The notes under the pieces are model-generated. The model saw only the letters and a program-made list of their open reading frames with translations. It had not been told where the DNA came from and searched no databases. Made by a program: the position numbers and the translations under genes. This document shows, piece after piece, positions 44,658 through 52,889 of a DNA stretch of 64,000 nt; the stretch's first letter is position 1, and each line of letters opens with the position of its first letter. The DNA lies in NCBI GenBank assembly GCA_902465015.1, contig CABQLK010000005.1:1-64000 (forward strand), in the 5' to 3' direction. The DNA is from an uncultured Collinsella sp. Its GTDB lineage: Bacteria > Actinomycetota > Coriobacteriia > Coriobacteriales > Coriobacteriaceae.

Positions 44658-45464
44658 ATGTCCGGACACTCTAAGTGGGCCACAACCAAGCATCGTAAGG
44701 GCGCGCAGGACGCCAAGCGTTCCGCCCTCTTCTCCAAGCTGAGCCGCAACATCACCGTTGCTGCCCGTCTCGGCGGTGACCCGCTGCCCGAGAACAACGC
44801 TAGCCTCGCCGCTGCCGTTGCCAAGGCCAAGGCTCAGTCCATGCCTAAGGACAAGATCAAGTCCGCTATCGACAAGGCCTTTGGTTCGGGTGCCGACGCC
44901 GCTGTCTACGAGAACATCGTGTACGAGGGCTATGGTCCCGCCGGTGTCGCCGTCTACGTCGACTGCCTGACCGATAACCGCAACCGCACTGCCGCCGATG
45001 TCCGTTCCGCCTTCTCCCACGCTGGCGGCAACCTGGGCACCTCCGGCTCCGTCGCCTTCCAGTTTGAGCGTAAGGGCCAGATCGTCGTCGCCAAGGAGAT
45101 CCTGGACGAGAACGCCAAGAAGGAGACCATGATCGCCAACGGTGCTGCCGGTGACGAGGATGAGTTCATGATGGCTATCGCCGAGGCCGGTGGCGAGGAC
45201 TACGAGGACGCCGGCGAGGAGTGGATCGTCTGGACCGCTGCCAACGACGTCATGGCTGTCTCCAAGGCACTCGAGGAGCAGGGCATCCAGGTCAAGGGCT
45301 CCGAGACCACCATGGTCCCGACCACCCCGACCGAGGTCTCCGGTACCGACGCCAAGAAGGTCCAGCGCCTCATCGACCGTCTCGAGGAGCTCGACGACGT
45401 CCAGGACGTCTACAGCACCATGGACATGACCGACGAGGTCATCGCTGCCCTCGAGGAGGAGTAG
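44658..45464 (+). CDS. YebC/PmpR family regulatory protein
   Basis: This 268-aa protein begins MSGHSKWATTKHRKGAQDAK, the family's conserved N-terminus, and carries MPKDKIKSAIDKA and YEGYGPAGVAVYVDCLTDN. The family regulates transcription and, as recently described, helps ribosomes through proline stretches. At 268 aa it is about 25 residues longer than usual, through an acidic insert (GEDYEDAGEEW). It would suit a genome with Pro-rich proteins like those at 48.5-50.7 kb. A terminator follows at 45534. Confidence 0.95.
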   Translation: MSGHSKWATTKHRKGAQDAKRSALFSKLSRNITVAARLGGDPLPENNASLAAAVAKAKAQSMPKDKIKSAIDKAFGSGADAAVYENIVYEGYGPAGVAVYVDCLTDNRNRTAADVRSAFSHAGGNLGTSGSVAFQFERKGQIVVAKEILDENAKKETMIANGAAGDEDEFMMAIAEAGGEDYEDAGEEWIVWTAANDVMAVSKALEEQGIQVKGSETTMVPTTPTEVSGTDAKKVQRLIDRLEELDDVQDVYSTMDMTDEVIAALEEE

Positions 45465-45533
45465 CGCCTGCACGGGTTAAGCCGTGCATATCTGGGCATA
45501 ATGAAGCGAGCATGCAAGCCTCGTGGAATAGAT

Positions 45534-45577
45534 GAGCCGGATCCGCGTGCGTATGGCACCGGACCCGGCTCTTTTAT
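45534..45577 (+). terminator. terminator after the YebC gene
   Basis: GAGCCGGATCCG pairs with CCGGACCCGGCTC, followed by TTTTATAAT. The tail also contains TATAAT, which could serve as the -10 of the next operon. Confidence 0.8.
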
Positions 45578-45629
45578 AATGATGCGAATCGTTTTGCATT
45601 CTGTGGACCGAAACCTGAAGGGAGCGCGC

Positions 45630-46175
45630 GTGCGCGTACTCAAACGAGCCCTAGCGATCGTGTATCTTGCCGCCGCCATCGTGGCGCTGGGTACGCTTGT
45701 CTGCCAGTTCTGGGGACCGTATACGTATCGCTTTATGCTGCTGTTGCGTGACACCATGCCTCGCGTCATCGTTACGGTGTGCGCCGCCATCGTGGCACTT
45801 GGCGTGCTCATCGGGTTTTTCCGCCTGATGTTCGCGCGTCGCGAGCCGTCCTGCGTGCATCCGGCGGGGGAGCGCAATATCGAGGTCACGCTCGCAGCGC
45901 TTTCCTCGTGCGCCCGTGCCGCGGCGGAGTGCGATGATCGTGTGATGGTTGAGCATATCGAGGCGCGCGTTCAAGGCTCCGACGAGTCCCGCGTTCGTTT
46001 TAAGGTCGAGGCCATCGCGCTCGATGATAAGGACGTTGCAGCTCTTGCCACCTCGATGCAGCAGCGCATCGAGAAGGCCTGCGACACCATGCTCGGCACG
46101 CCGGGCACGACCGCGCGCGTCCGTTTTTTGCCGTCCAAGACTACCGTCCAGACCGTGGAGGTTTCCGGTGAGTGA
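45630..46175 (+). CDS. alkaline-shock membrane anchor protein (AmaP family)
   Basis: This 181-aa protein has two N-terminal membrane helices (about residues 4-30 and 38-62) and a cytoplasmic C-terminal domain of about 115 residues. That is the AmaP layout, in which the protein tethers Asp23 to the membrane. It starts at GTG after GAAGGGAG; an ATG at 45582 is possible but lies close to the terminator. It is the first of three genes (AmaP, DUF2273, Asp23), and the DUF2273 start overlaps its end by 8 bp. Confidence 0.82.
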   Translation: MRVLKRALAIVYLAAAIVALGTLVCQFWGPYTYRFMLLLRDTMPRVIVTVCAAIVALGVLIGFFRLMFARREPSCVHPAGERNIEVTLAALSSCARAAAECDDRVMVEHIEARVQGSDESRVRFKVEAIALDDKDVAALATSMQQRIEKACDTMLGTPGTTARVRFLPSKTTVQTVEVSGE

Positions 46176-46545
46176 TACCAACCAAGACAAGACCGCCCGC
46201 ACGCCGCGCCTGACGATCGACCAGAACGCTACGCCGGCAGGCGAGACCACCGACACCAAGCCCGAGGCCGGCGAGCAGCACGACAGCGCCGCCAATGACT
46301 TTGACGAGGCCATGGGTCTCATCAAAGGTACGGGCGCTGCTATCTGGAGCTACGCCGTGCGCCACCCCAACACTACGCTCGGCGCCGTGGCGGGCTTTAT
46401 CCTCGCCGTGCTGGTACTTACGTTGGGCCTGTGGGACACGCTCGTCATCGCATTCTTTGTGTTGATCGGCGCCGTGATCGGCCAGATTCGCGACGGCGAG
46501 AACGGTATCGTCAACTTCTTCGGCCGTCTGTTTAGCGGCCGCTAA
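46168..46545 (+). CDS. DUF2273 family small membrane protein
   Basis: This 125-aa protein has a polar N-terminus of about 55 residues and two helices (about 70-105), ending in GENGIVNFFGRLFSGR. It matches DUF2273, a conserved middle gene of asp23 operons. The GTG at 46168 is preceded by GGAGG inside the amaP gene, so translation is coupled. Its role is unknown, though probably in the Asp23 envelope-stress complex. Confidence 0.85.
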   Translation: MSDTNQDKTARTPRLTIDQNATPAGETTDTKPEAGEQHDSAANDFDEAMGLIKGTGAAIWSYAVRHPNTTLGAVAGFILAVLVLTLGLWDTLVIAFFVLIGAVIGQIRDGENGIVNFFGRLFSGR

Positions 46546-46589
46546 TATGTATTCGACTGTCGCATCCGCGGCAGGCATAAGGAGGAACC

Positions 46590-47069
46590 ATGGCTTTTAA
46601 CACGAAGGTCGATGTAGCCGATACCGAGCTCGAGGCGAATGAGGCCGTCGCAGCCGAGGCGGAGGACGTAACGCTCGAGGACGAGGCGCTCGTCGAGGCC
46701 GAGTCCGAGGACTCGCTGACCTATTCCAACGGCGTGATCGAGAAGATCGTCGCCATGGCCACCCGCGAGGTGCCGCACGTTCTGGGCATGAAGGGTAACC
46801 TTATGCACTTTGTGCAGGAGCAGTTTGGTGCCGAGAACCTGACCAAGGGCGTGACGGTCGAGGTCACCGACGACAACCGCGTGGTCGTCAACATCTCGGT
46901 CATCATCGAGTATGGCGCCTATGCGCCTGCGATCTTTGACGACGTTAAGGCGCGCGTCACCGAGCGTCTGGCCGCGATGACCGGCCTTGAGGTGGCAGGC
47001 GTCAACCTGCGCATCGAGGATGTCATCACCCCCGAGGAGTACGAGCACCGCACCAGCCAGCACGAGTAA
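46590..47069 (+). CDS. Asp23/Gls24 family envelope stress protein
   Basis: This 159-aa cytoplasmic protein has an acidic leader (1-45) and the Asp23 fold (about 45-150: YSNGVIEKIVAMATREVPHV, VVVNISVIIEYG, GLEVAGVNLRIEDV). The family forms membrane-associated assemblies linked to cell-wall stress. It is the last gene of the AmaP-DUF2273-Asp23 operon. A GGGACAG-family palindrome starts immediately after its stop codon. Confidence 0.93.
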   Translation: MAFNTKVDVADTELEANEAVAAEAEDVTLEDEALVEAESEDSLTYSNGVIEKIVAMATREVPHVLGMKGNLMHFVQEQFGAENLTKGVTVEVTDDNRVVVNISVIIEYGAYAPAIFDDVKARVTERLAAMTGLEVAGVNLRIEDVITPEEYEHRTSQHE

Positions 47070-47110
47070 CCTACCAATAAGGGATAGGTTTATTTTGGCA
47101 GGTTTTACCT
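47070..47110 (+). repeat. GGGACAG-family palindrome, arm type A, diverged core
   Basis: CCTACCAATAAGGGATAGG is followed by TTTATTTTGGCAGGTTTTAC and CT. It shares the type A arms and tail, but the core reads GGGATAG. It starts on the base after the Asp23 stop codon. Confidence 0.85.
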
Positions 47111-47121
47111 GCGAAAACGCC

Positions 47122-47166
47122 AAACGGTCGACAGCGCAAGCAAAAGCGCAGTCGACCGTTTTCTAT
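47122..47166 (+). terminator. terminator of the Asp23 operon
   Basis: AAACGGTCGAC and GTCGACCGTTT are perfect arms with an inner GCGC/GCGC stem, followed by TCTATAT. Confidence 0.85.
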
Positions 47167-47276
47167 ATAGCCTCGATCTAGTCATACCGCTCGTCTAACT
47201 AAGGGTTGCAATCTTCGCGTTCCGCGTTACCCTAATGGGCGCATTGTTTCCAAATTGTTAACGAGGGGTTGCCGTA

Positions 47277-48299
47277 ATGGCCGACGAACACGAGACCGAA
47301 AGCAAGGCATGGGCGATTGAGGCCGCTGCGGCAGAGGCGGCGTCGCGTGCCGCCGAGGAGGTGCATCGTCCTCCGGTGGTGCCGATGGAGCGCGTTGTCG
47401 GTCGCGAGGATATCGAACGTGGCGAGCGCGCCGGCCGCAAGCGCAGCCAGGAGCCAGGCTTTCCGCGCTTTTTTGCCGAGCTCAATTTGGGGCTGATCCT
47501 CACGGCCTTTGCCATCGTGGCTTTCAAAACGCCCAATCACTTTGCCTTCGGCGGCACCTCGGGTGTGTCGGTCATTCTTTCCACGCTGTTCCCGACTCTG
47601 CCCGTCGGCGTCTTTATGTGGATTATCAACGCGGTCCTGGTCATCCTGGGCTTTATCTTTTTGGAGCGCAAGGCAATCCTTTGGAGCGTCTTTGCCTCGT
47701 TTGCGCTTTCGGCCTACGTCTCGCTGTTTGAGCTCTTCATCCCGACGGATGTTTCGATGACGGGCGATATGTGGCTCGACCTGTGTTTTGCCGTCATCTT
47801 GCCGGCGCTGGGCAGCGCCATTGTCTTTGACATTGGCGCCTCGACGGGCGGCACCGACATCCTTGCCATGATCCTCAAGCGTCGTACGACGCTCGAGATC
47901 GGACGCGCCTTGTTGCTGGTCGATATCGGCATCGTGACCGTCGCGGCTTTCCTGTATGGCCCGCGCGTCGGCCTGTACTGCGTACTTGGCCTGTTTGCCA
48001 AGACGCTCGTGGTCGATAAGGCCATCGAGAGCATTCACCTTCGTAAGGTCTGTACGATTATTTGCGCCGAACCGCGCAAAGTCGAGGAGTTTATCGTCAA
48101 GCATCTCAACCGCACAGCAACAATCAGCCGTGGTTACGGCGCCTTCTCGGGCAGGTGCGTCACGGTGATTATGAGCGTGCTGAGCCGTCGCGAGGCAGTA
48201 CAACTGCGCCGCTATACCCGCGATATCGATCCGAATGCGTTTATCACGATCGTTGACAGCTCCGAGATTGTGGGCAAGGGCTTCCGCGGCACGAACTAG
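47277..48299 (+). CDS. YitT family membrane protein
   Basis: This 340-aa protein has an acidic/polar N-terminal extension of about 60 residues, then five or six helices with the YitT features FGGTSGVSVIL and FDIGASTGGTDILAMIL. The C-terminal DUF2179 domain (about 260-335) includes GAFSGRCVTVIMSVLSRREA split by its strand turn. The function of the family is not established. Most YitT proteins are about 280 aa, so the N-terminal extension is extra. It is monocistronic. Confidence 0.9.
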   Translation: MADEHETESKAWAIEAAAAEAASRAAEEVHRPPVVPMERVVGREDIERGERAGRKRSQEPGFPRFFAELNLGLILTAFAIVAFKTPNHFAFGGTSGVSVILSTLFPTLPVGVFMWIINAVLVILGFIFLERKAILWSVFASFALSAYVSLFELFIPTDVSMTGDMWLDLCFAVILPALGSAIVFDIGASTGGTDILAMILKRRTTLEIGRALLLVDIGIVTVAAFLYGPRVGLYCVLGLFAKTLVVDKAIESIHLRKVCTIICAEPRKVEEFIVKHLNRTATISRGYGAFSGRCVTVIMSVLSRREAVQLRRYTRDIDPNAFITIVDSSEIVGKGFRGTN

Positions 48300-48449
48300 C
48301 GCGGATATACCCTTCGAATCATTGAATAAAGCCGCCTACGTTGCAAATCGGTCATCTTGTGGTATTTGTCCCCACATTGGGCGATAATGTTGCCAAAGAC
48401 ATCGTTTGCGATCCAGGTGATTCGCTCTAGATACGAAGGGATGATTTCG

Positions 48450-49805
48450 ATGTTCTGTTCGCAGTGTGGCGCCCCCATGGGCGATAACGACAAGTTCTGC
48501 GGCGTGTGCGGTGCCCCTAATACCGAGGTCAAGGCCGCCGGCCCCGCTCCGCAAGCTCAACCTCAGCCGCAGGGTCAGCCGTTTGCCCAACCGCAGCCGC
48601 AGCCGTTCGTTGCGCCCCAGCCGGCTATGAACGTGCCCAAGGGCTGCATGGCGCAGGCCTTCAACGACATGATTAAGGTTCCCGGCGCCCTGGTTCGCGT
48701 ATGTCAGATTGCCTTTTTGCCGGCGCTGATCTGCGTCGTGTCGGTGCTGGTGCTGTTTATCCCCGTTATCGGTGGCATCGCGGCGGCCATCGGCTTTTTG
48801 CTTGCGTACGTGGCAAGCGTGTGCGGCGCTGGCTTTGCTATCGAGTGGGGTCGCGACCTGTCGCTCAAGGACGATAACGGCATGGAGCGTCCACTGCTGC
48901 GCTCGACCTCCTTTGGGCTGGGCATCTTCTCGTCTGTCATTACGAACGTGCTCGGGTTCGTGGCCATTATTCCGGTGATTGGCGTGGTGTTCTCGGTGCT
49001 TGAGAGCGCTGTGATCGGTGCCGTTGGTTCGTACTATTACTTCGGTTCGAGCGGCCTCGAGGGCGCACTCATCGGGTCGATGGGTCTGCTTGTCTTTGCC
49101 ATGATCGTATCGGCGGTGTTGGGCATTTTCTTTAAGATGTTTGGTGACGCTGCCGTGATGCACTTTGCAGTCGCCGGCCGCGTGGAAAGCGCGTTTTCGC
49201 TCGAGAAGGTCTGGAAGTCCTATAAGGCCAACCTGGGCAAGCTGTTCTGTGCCTCGATTCTCCCCGAGTTTTTGACGGGCATTGTTTCCAATATCATCAC
49301 CTGGATTTTCACCGCCATCTTTGGTTTTGTTGCCGCGCTGGGCATTAGCAGCTATGGCTACTACGGCTACTATTCTCGTCCTTCGGGTCTTGAAGCAATC
49401 ATCGAGGGTGGCGGCATTACGCTCATCCTGTTCCTGATGATCGTTGCCTTTGTCACCGTGTTCCTGAATGTGTTTGGCACGATGCTCAAATATCGTGCCG
49501 TTGGCTACTGGGCCGCGCGCCATGCCAGCGAGTGGGCCGATGAGGATACCGACGATGTCCTGACGTTTGTGCTCCCGGGTGAGAAGAAGCCTGCTCCTGC
49601 GGGGTTCAATCCCACGGCCGCCACTGGAGCTGCACCTGCCCCGGCACCCGCACCTGCCCCTGCGCCTGCCCCTGCTCCGGCACCTGCCCCTGAACCCGCA
49701 CCGGCGCCCGAGGCGACGCCTGCGGAACCCGATTGGAATGCCGTTGCCACGCCGGCGGATGAGCCGGGCGATAATCCTGCTGCCGAAAACAATCAAACCG
49801 AATAG
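48450..49805 (+). CDS. zinc-ribbon polytopic membrane protein (DUF4013-like) with Ala-Pro tail
   Basis: This 451-aa protein has an N-terminal zinc ribbon MFCSQCGAP with FCGVCGAP (C3, C6, C17, C20), a Gln/Pro-rich linker (about 30-65), six to eight membrane helices (about 85-355), and a C-terminal tail with about ten Ala-Pro repeats (about 390-425). The ATG at 48450 was chosen because GAAGGG lies 9 nt upstream and the zinc ribbon follows at once. It resembles the 219-aa protein encoded downstream in its zinc ribbon and Pro-rich linker. The function is unknown. Confidence 0.75.
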   Translation: MFCSQCGAPMGDNDKFCGVCGAPNTEVKAAGPAPQAQPQPQGQPFAQPQPQPFVAPQPAMNVPKGCMAQAFNDMIKVPGALVRVCQIAFLPALICVVSVLVLFIPVIGGIAAAIGFLLAYVASVCGAGFAIEWGRDLSLKDDNGMERPLLRSTSFGLGIFSSVITNVLGFVAIIPVIGVVFSVLESAVIGAVGSYYYFGSSGLEGALIGSMGLLVFAMIVSAVLGIFFKMFGDAAVMHFAVAGRVESAFSLEKVWKSYKANLGKLFCASILPEFLTGIVSNIITWIFTAIFGFVAALGISSYGYYGYYSRPSGLEAIIEGGGITLILFLMIVAFVTVFLNVFGTMLKYRAVGYWAARHASEWADEDTDDVLTFVLPGEKKPAPAGFNPTAATGAAPAPAPAPAPAPAPAPAPAPEPAPAPEATPAEPDWNAVATPADEPGDNPAAENNQTE

Positions 49806-49811
49806 TCGGTC

Positions 49812-49848
49812 GAGGCGCCCTGGGCAACTGAGCCCGGGGTGCCTTTTT
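49812..49848 (+). terminator. terminator after the zinc-ribbon membrane protein gene
   Basis: AGGCGCCCTGGGC pairs with GCCCGGGGTGCCT (one mismatch), followed by TTTTT. Confidence 0.85.
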
Positions 49849-50001
49849 CTACTGCGAAAGCAAAAAAAATGCCTGGGAAAACGGTTGCAGCAAAATTTCT
49901 CGGAAATTGGTCAATGTTGCGCAACAACGTCGCGGCTATTGTTGAGAACATAGTCGTGTAAGGTTTGAAGGCGTGCAACGCCTTGGGAAAAGGAGAAGCT
50001 T

Positions 50002-50661
50002 ATGTTCTGTCCCACTTGTGGTTCTCCCATTTCGGATGATGCCAAATTCTGCCCCGTCTGCGGTTCTGCCGTCGGTGCCGCTTCCGCTGCTCCTGCTCCG
50101 CAGCCCGCGCCGCAGCCTGCACCTCAGCCCCAGCCTGCTCCGCAGCCCACGCAGATTCAGCCCGCTCCGGTTCAGGCAGTTCAGCCCCAGCCTCAGCAGC
50201 AGTACGCCGGGCAGCAGCAGTATGCTCCGCAGCCTGCACCTGCCCCGATGGGCTATGCTCCGATTAAGACCGACCGTGGCGTGATCGGCTGGCTCCTGCT
50301 TTCCATCGTGACCTGTGGCATCTATTCGTATTACTTCCTCTATTGCCTCGCCCGCGACATCAATGTCATGTGCCAGGACGACGGCGATTCCACGCCGGGT
50401 CTGGCGGCATTCATCCTGCTGTCGTTTGTGACCTGCGGCTTCTACGGACTCTACTGGTACTACAAGATCGGTAACCGCCTGCAGGCTAATGCTCCTCGCT
50501 ATGGCCTGATGTTCCAGGAGAACGGTACCACCGTTCTTATGTGGCAGATTGTCGGCGCGCTGCTGTGCGGTCTTGGCCCCATCTTTGCCATGAACATTAT
50601 CATCAAGAACGCCAATGCCATGGCAACGGCTTACAACACCCGTCTTGGCGCGCGTGCCTAA
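50002..50661 (+). CDS. zinc-ribbon DUF4234 membrane protein
   Basis: This 219-aa protein has the zinc ribbon MFCPTCGSP with FCPVCGSA (C3, C6, C17, C20), a low-complexity linker rich in Ala, Pro and Gln (about 25-85), and a DUF4234 membrane domain with three or four helices (VIGWLLLSIVTCGIYSYYF, FVTCGFYGLYWYYKIGNRL). Small proteins of this type are common in Gram-positive gut bacteria, and their function is unknown. The DUF2752 gene follows at once. Confidence 0.85.
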   Translation: MFCPTCGSPISDDAKFCPVCGSAVGAASAAPAPQPAPQPAPQPQPAPQPTQIQPAPVQAVQPQPQQQYAGQQQYAPQPAPAPMGYAPIKTDRGVIGWLLLSIVTCGIYSYYFLYCLARDINVMCQDDGDSTPGLAAFILLSFVTCGFYGLYWYYKIGNRLQANAPRYGLMFQENGTTVLMWQIVGALLCGLGPIFAMNIIIKNANAMATAYNTRLGARA

Positions 50662-50674
50662 CGATAAGAGCGGC

Positions 50675-51151
50675 GTGAACAGCTCCCAGGGACATAAGGG
50701 CGCGGCGGAGCTCATTCGCCGCGCCCTTTCTTGCATCGGGGCGCTCTTTGTCGCCTGGCTCGCACTCTACCTGCTCGACATCGGCTGCGTGTTTCGCCTG
50801 ATGACGGGCATTCCCTGTCCGGGATGTGGCATGACGAGGGCCTGGCTGGCGGCGCTGCGCCTCGATTTTGCGGCGGCCTTCGCTTATCATCCGCTGTTTT
50901 GGGTGGTGCCGATTGCGTTCGTGCTCGCGTTCGCGCGCGAGGAGGTGGCATCGAGCAAGCTAAAGCGCGGCATCGACATTGCGGTTATTGTTCTGTGCGT
51001 GCTGGTCGTCGCCGTATGGATCGTGCGCCTCATCAATCCGGTAGATGCCGGTCTACTCTTTGGCGGCCATGCGCCCGCCGGAGTCCCCGACGATATCATC
51101 CACCTCGAAACCCCACGCTGGCTCACTATCCTTCGCTCTTACCTGTCGTGA
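50675..51151 (+). CDS. DUF2752 family membrane protein
   Basis: This protein of about 158 aa has three or four helices and the family motif IPCPGCGMTRAW (CPxCGxTR type), whose cysteines may bind metal. The GTG at 50675 is 13 bp after the DUF4234 stop; a GTG at 50654 overlapping that stop is also possible. DUF2752 and DUF4234 genes are often neighbours, but no function is known. A strong bidirectional terminator follows. Confidence 0.8.
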   Translation: MNSSQGHKGAAELIRRALSCIGALFVAWLALYLLDIGCVFRLMTGIPCPGCGMTRAWLAALRLDFAAAFAYHPLFWVVPIAFVLAFAREEVASSKLKRGIDIAVIVLCVLVVAVWIVRLINPVDAGLLFGGHAPAGVPDDIIHLETPRWLTILRSYLS

Positions 51152-51183
51152 CGGAGGACGCGTCAGAAAAGCGGACGACACAC

Positions 51184-51228
51184 AAGCGGGGGCGAACGTT
51201 GAGATAACGTTCGCCCCCGCTTTGCTCT
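51184..51228. terminator. bidirectional terminator between convergent genes
   Basis: AAGCGGGGGCGAACGTT and AACGTTCGCCCCCGCTT are perfect 17-bp arms with a 5-nt loop, followed by TGCTCT. It serves the DUF2752 gene and could serve the convergent M20 gene. Confidence 0.85.
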
Positions 51229-51257
51229 AGCCAGGTTGTTATGGGTGGGCGTGACGG

Positions 51258-52721
51258 CTACTCGCTATGCTTCTCCTCGTGGCGAGCAGCGGCACGGGCA
51301 TCGTGAATGCCCTTGATGGCGGCATGGCGGGCGGTGCGGGCGTCGTGCATGGCGTCGCGGGCCTCGGCGGCCGTTGCCTTGGCAGAGCGCAACTTGGCGG
51401 CCAGGTCGGGATTGGTCTCGGCAACCGCGGCGATCGTGGGGCCGTCGAGCTCTTCTTGCGTGGGCTCGGCCAAAAAGTCGATGGCATACCGAGCGGCTAC
51501 CATGGAGCCCTTGGCGAGCACACTCTCGTCGATCTTGTAGAAGCAGGAGTGCTGGGCATAGGTGGCACCGATTTGGGGATTGCGCGCGCCGACAAAGGCG
51601 AGCACGCCTGGCACGCGACGCAGGTACTCCGAGAAGTCTTCGCCCGAAAGCGTGCCGCGGTAATGGCCCTCGCCCGCGGGGCCCAGGCACTTGAGCACAG
51701 CTTGGCGGCAGCGCTCGCTCGAGGCGGCATCGTTTTCGACCTTGTAGTTGGCGATGGTGTAGTCGGTGAGATCGGCCTCGGCGCCTAGTGCCGCTGCGGT
51801 GTGCTCAACGATGCGGCGCATGAGCTCGGGCATCTCCTCATGCGTCTTGTCGCCATAGGTGCGCACCGTGCCGGCGAGGTACGCCGTGCCGGCGATAACG
51901 TTGCGCGCGGTGCCGCCGTGCAGTTCGCCGACGGTGATGACGGCGGGTTCGTAGGGGCTAATCTCGCGCGAGACGATGGTCTGCAGGGCGTTGACGATCT
52001 CTGCCGCCACCATAACGGCGTCGTGGCCGCGCTGGGGCATGGCGCCATGGCACGAGGTGCCGCGGACGTCGATGCGGAACCAGTCGGTGTTTGCCATGCG
52101 CGGACCGGGCTCGCAGCTCACGGTGCCGGCATCGACCTCGCTCCAGATGTGCGCGGCATAGGCGCCGTCGACGCCATCGAGTACGCCCGTGCCGATCATG
52201 AGCTTGGCGCCCTGGCCGTTTTCCTCGCTGGGCTGGAATACGATGCGAATCTCGCCGTGGATGTCATCGGTCATGTGGCGCAGAATCTGCAACGTGCCGA
52301 GCATCATGGCGATATGGCAGTCGTGACCGCAGGCGTGCATGCAGCCCTCATTGACGCTGGCGAACTCCTCGCCGGTCTGCTCGGTGACGGGCAGGGCGTC
52401 GATATCGGCGCGCAGCAGGATACGGCGGCGCGGCGTGCCGTCTTCGCGGTAGGCATCGGGCGCGGTACCGCGGAGCGTCGCCACCAGGCCCGTCTTGAGC
52501 GGGCGCTCGTAGGGGATATTCATGGCGTCGAGCTGGTTGGCGATGTCGGAGGTCGTACGCTCCTCGGCAAGGCTCAGCTCCGGGTGCTTATGGAAGTGCC
52601 GGCGCTGCTTGATGATGTAGGGTTCAAACTCGGCGGCGATATCTCGGATGGCCGCGGTGACGTCGTCTGCCGCGCGAACCTCGGTTGCCGCCATAATTTG
52701 CTGTGCCTTGGTCTTCGTCAT
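51258..52721 (-). CDS. M20 family amidohydrolase/peptidase with a long C-terminal tail
   Basis: This 487-aa protein has the M20D catalytic features HFHKHPELS, LRADIDALPVTEQTG, CMHACGHDCHIAMMLG (metal Cys/His) and FQPSEENGQGAK (catalytic Glu pair). The dimerisation domain contains GTSCHGAMPQ. Such enzymes hydrolyse N-acyl amino acids, hippurate-like amides or indole conjugates. The normal family length is about 390-400 aa; about 80 extra residues at the C-terminus are Ala/Glu/His-rich and probably helical (RSAKATAAEARDAMHDARTA). The ATG at 52721 has AAGGAGC upstream. It is divergent from the YtcJ-like gene. Confidence 0.9.
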   Translation of the reverse strand: MTKTKAQQIMAATEVRAADDVTAAIRDIAAEFEPYIIKQRRHFHKHPELSLAEERTTSDIANQLDAMNIPYERPLKTGLVATLRGTAPDAYREDGTPRRRILLRADIDALPVTEQTGEEFASVNEGCMHACGHDCHIAMMLGTLQILRHMTDDIHGEIRIVFQPSEENGQGAKLMIGTGVLDGVDGAYAAHIWSEVDAGTVSCEPGPRMANTDWFRIDVRGTSCHGAMPQRGHDAVMVAAEIVNALQTIVSREISPYEPAVITVGELHGGTARNVIAGTAYLAGTVRTYGDKTHEEMPELMRRIVEHTAAALGAEADLTDYTIANYKVENDAASSERCRQAVLKCLGPAGEGHYRGTLSGEDFSEYLRRVPGVLAFVGARNPQIGATYAQHSCFYKIDESVLAKGSMVAARYAIDFLAEPTQEELDGPTIAAVAETNPDLAAKLRSAKATAAEARDAMHDARTARHAAIKGIHDARAAARHEEKHSE

Positions 52722-52889
52722 GGTCGATTTGCTCCTTGCTGGGTTGATCGCAAAATCGTACAGGCTCTCTCCAGTATGCCACCTGCCGCTAGGGCTGGTA
52801 AAGTTGCCGTTTGCCGCTTGGGGTTTTGTTACAAGGGCGGGGGAGTACACTCGGGGGTGTTGAATTTCCTGCCAGAGATGGGGATGCCC

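Noticed and set aside
49620..49705. Ala-Pro repeat DNA as a CRISPR-like or satellite array
   Set aside because: It is in-frame coding repeat with varied synonymous codons and no spacers.
51801..52889. Large open frame upstream of the YtcJ-like gene (a 908-codon ORF)
   Set aside because: It is the antisense of the M20 gene; the conserved amidohydrolase sequence starts only at about 52890, after a ribosome site.
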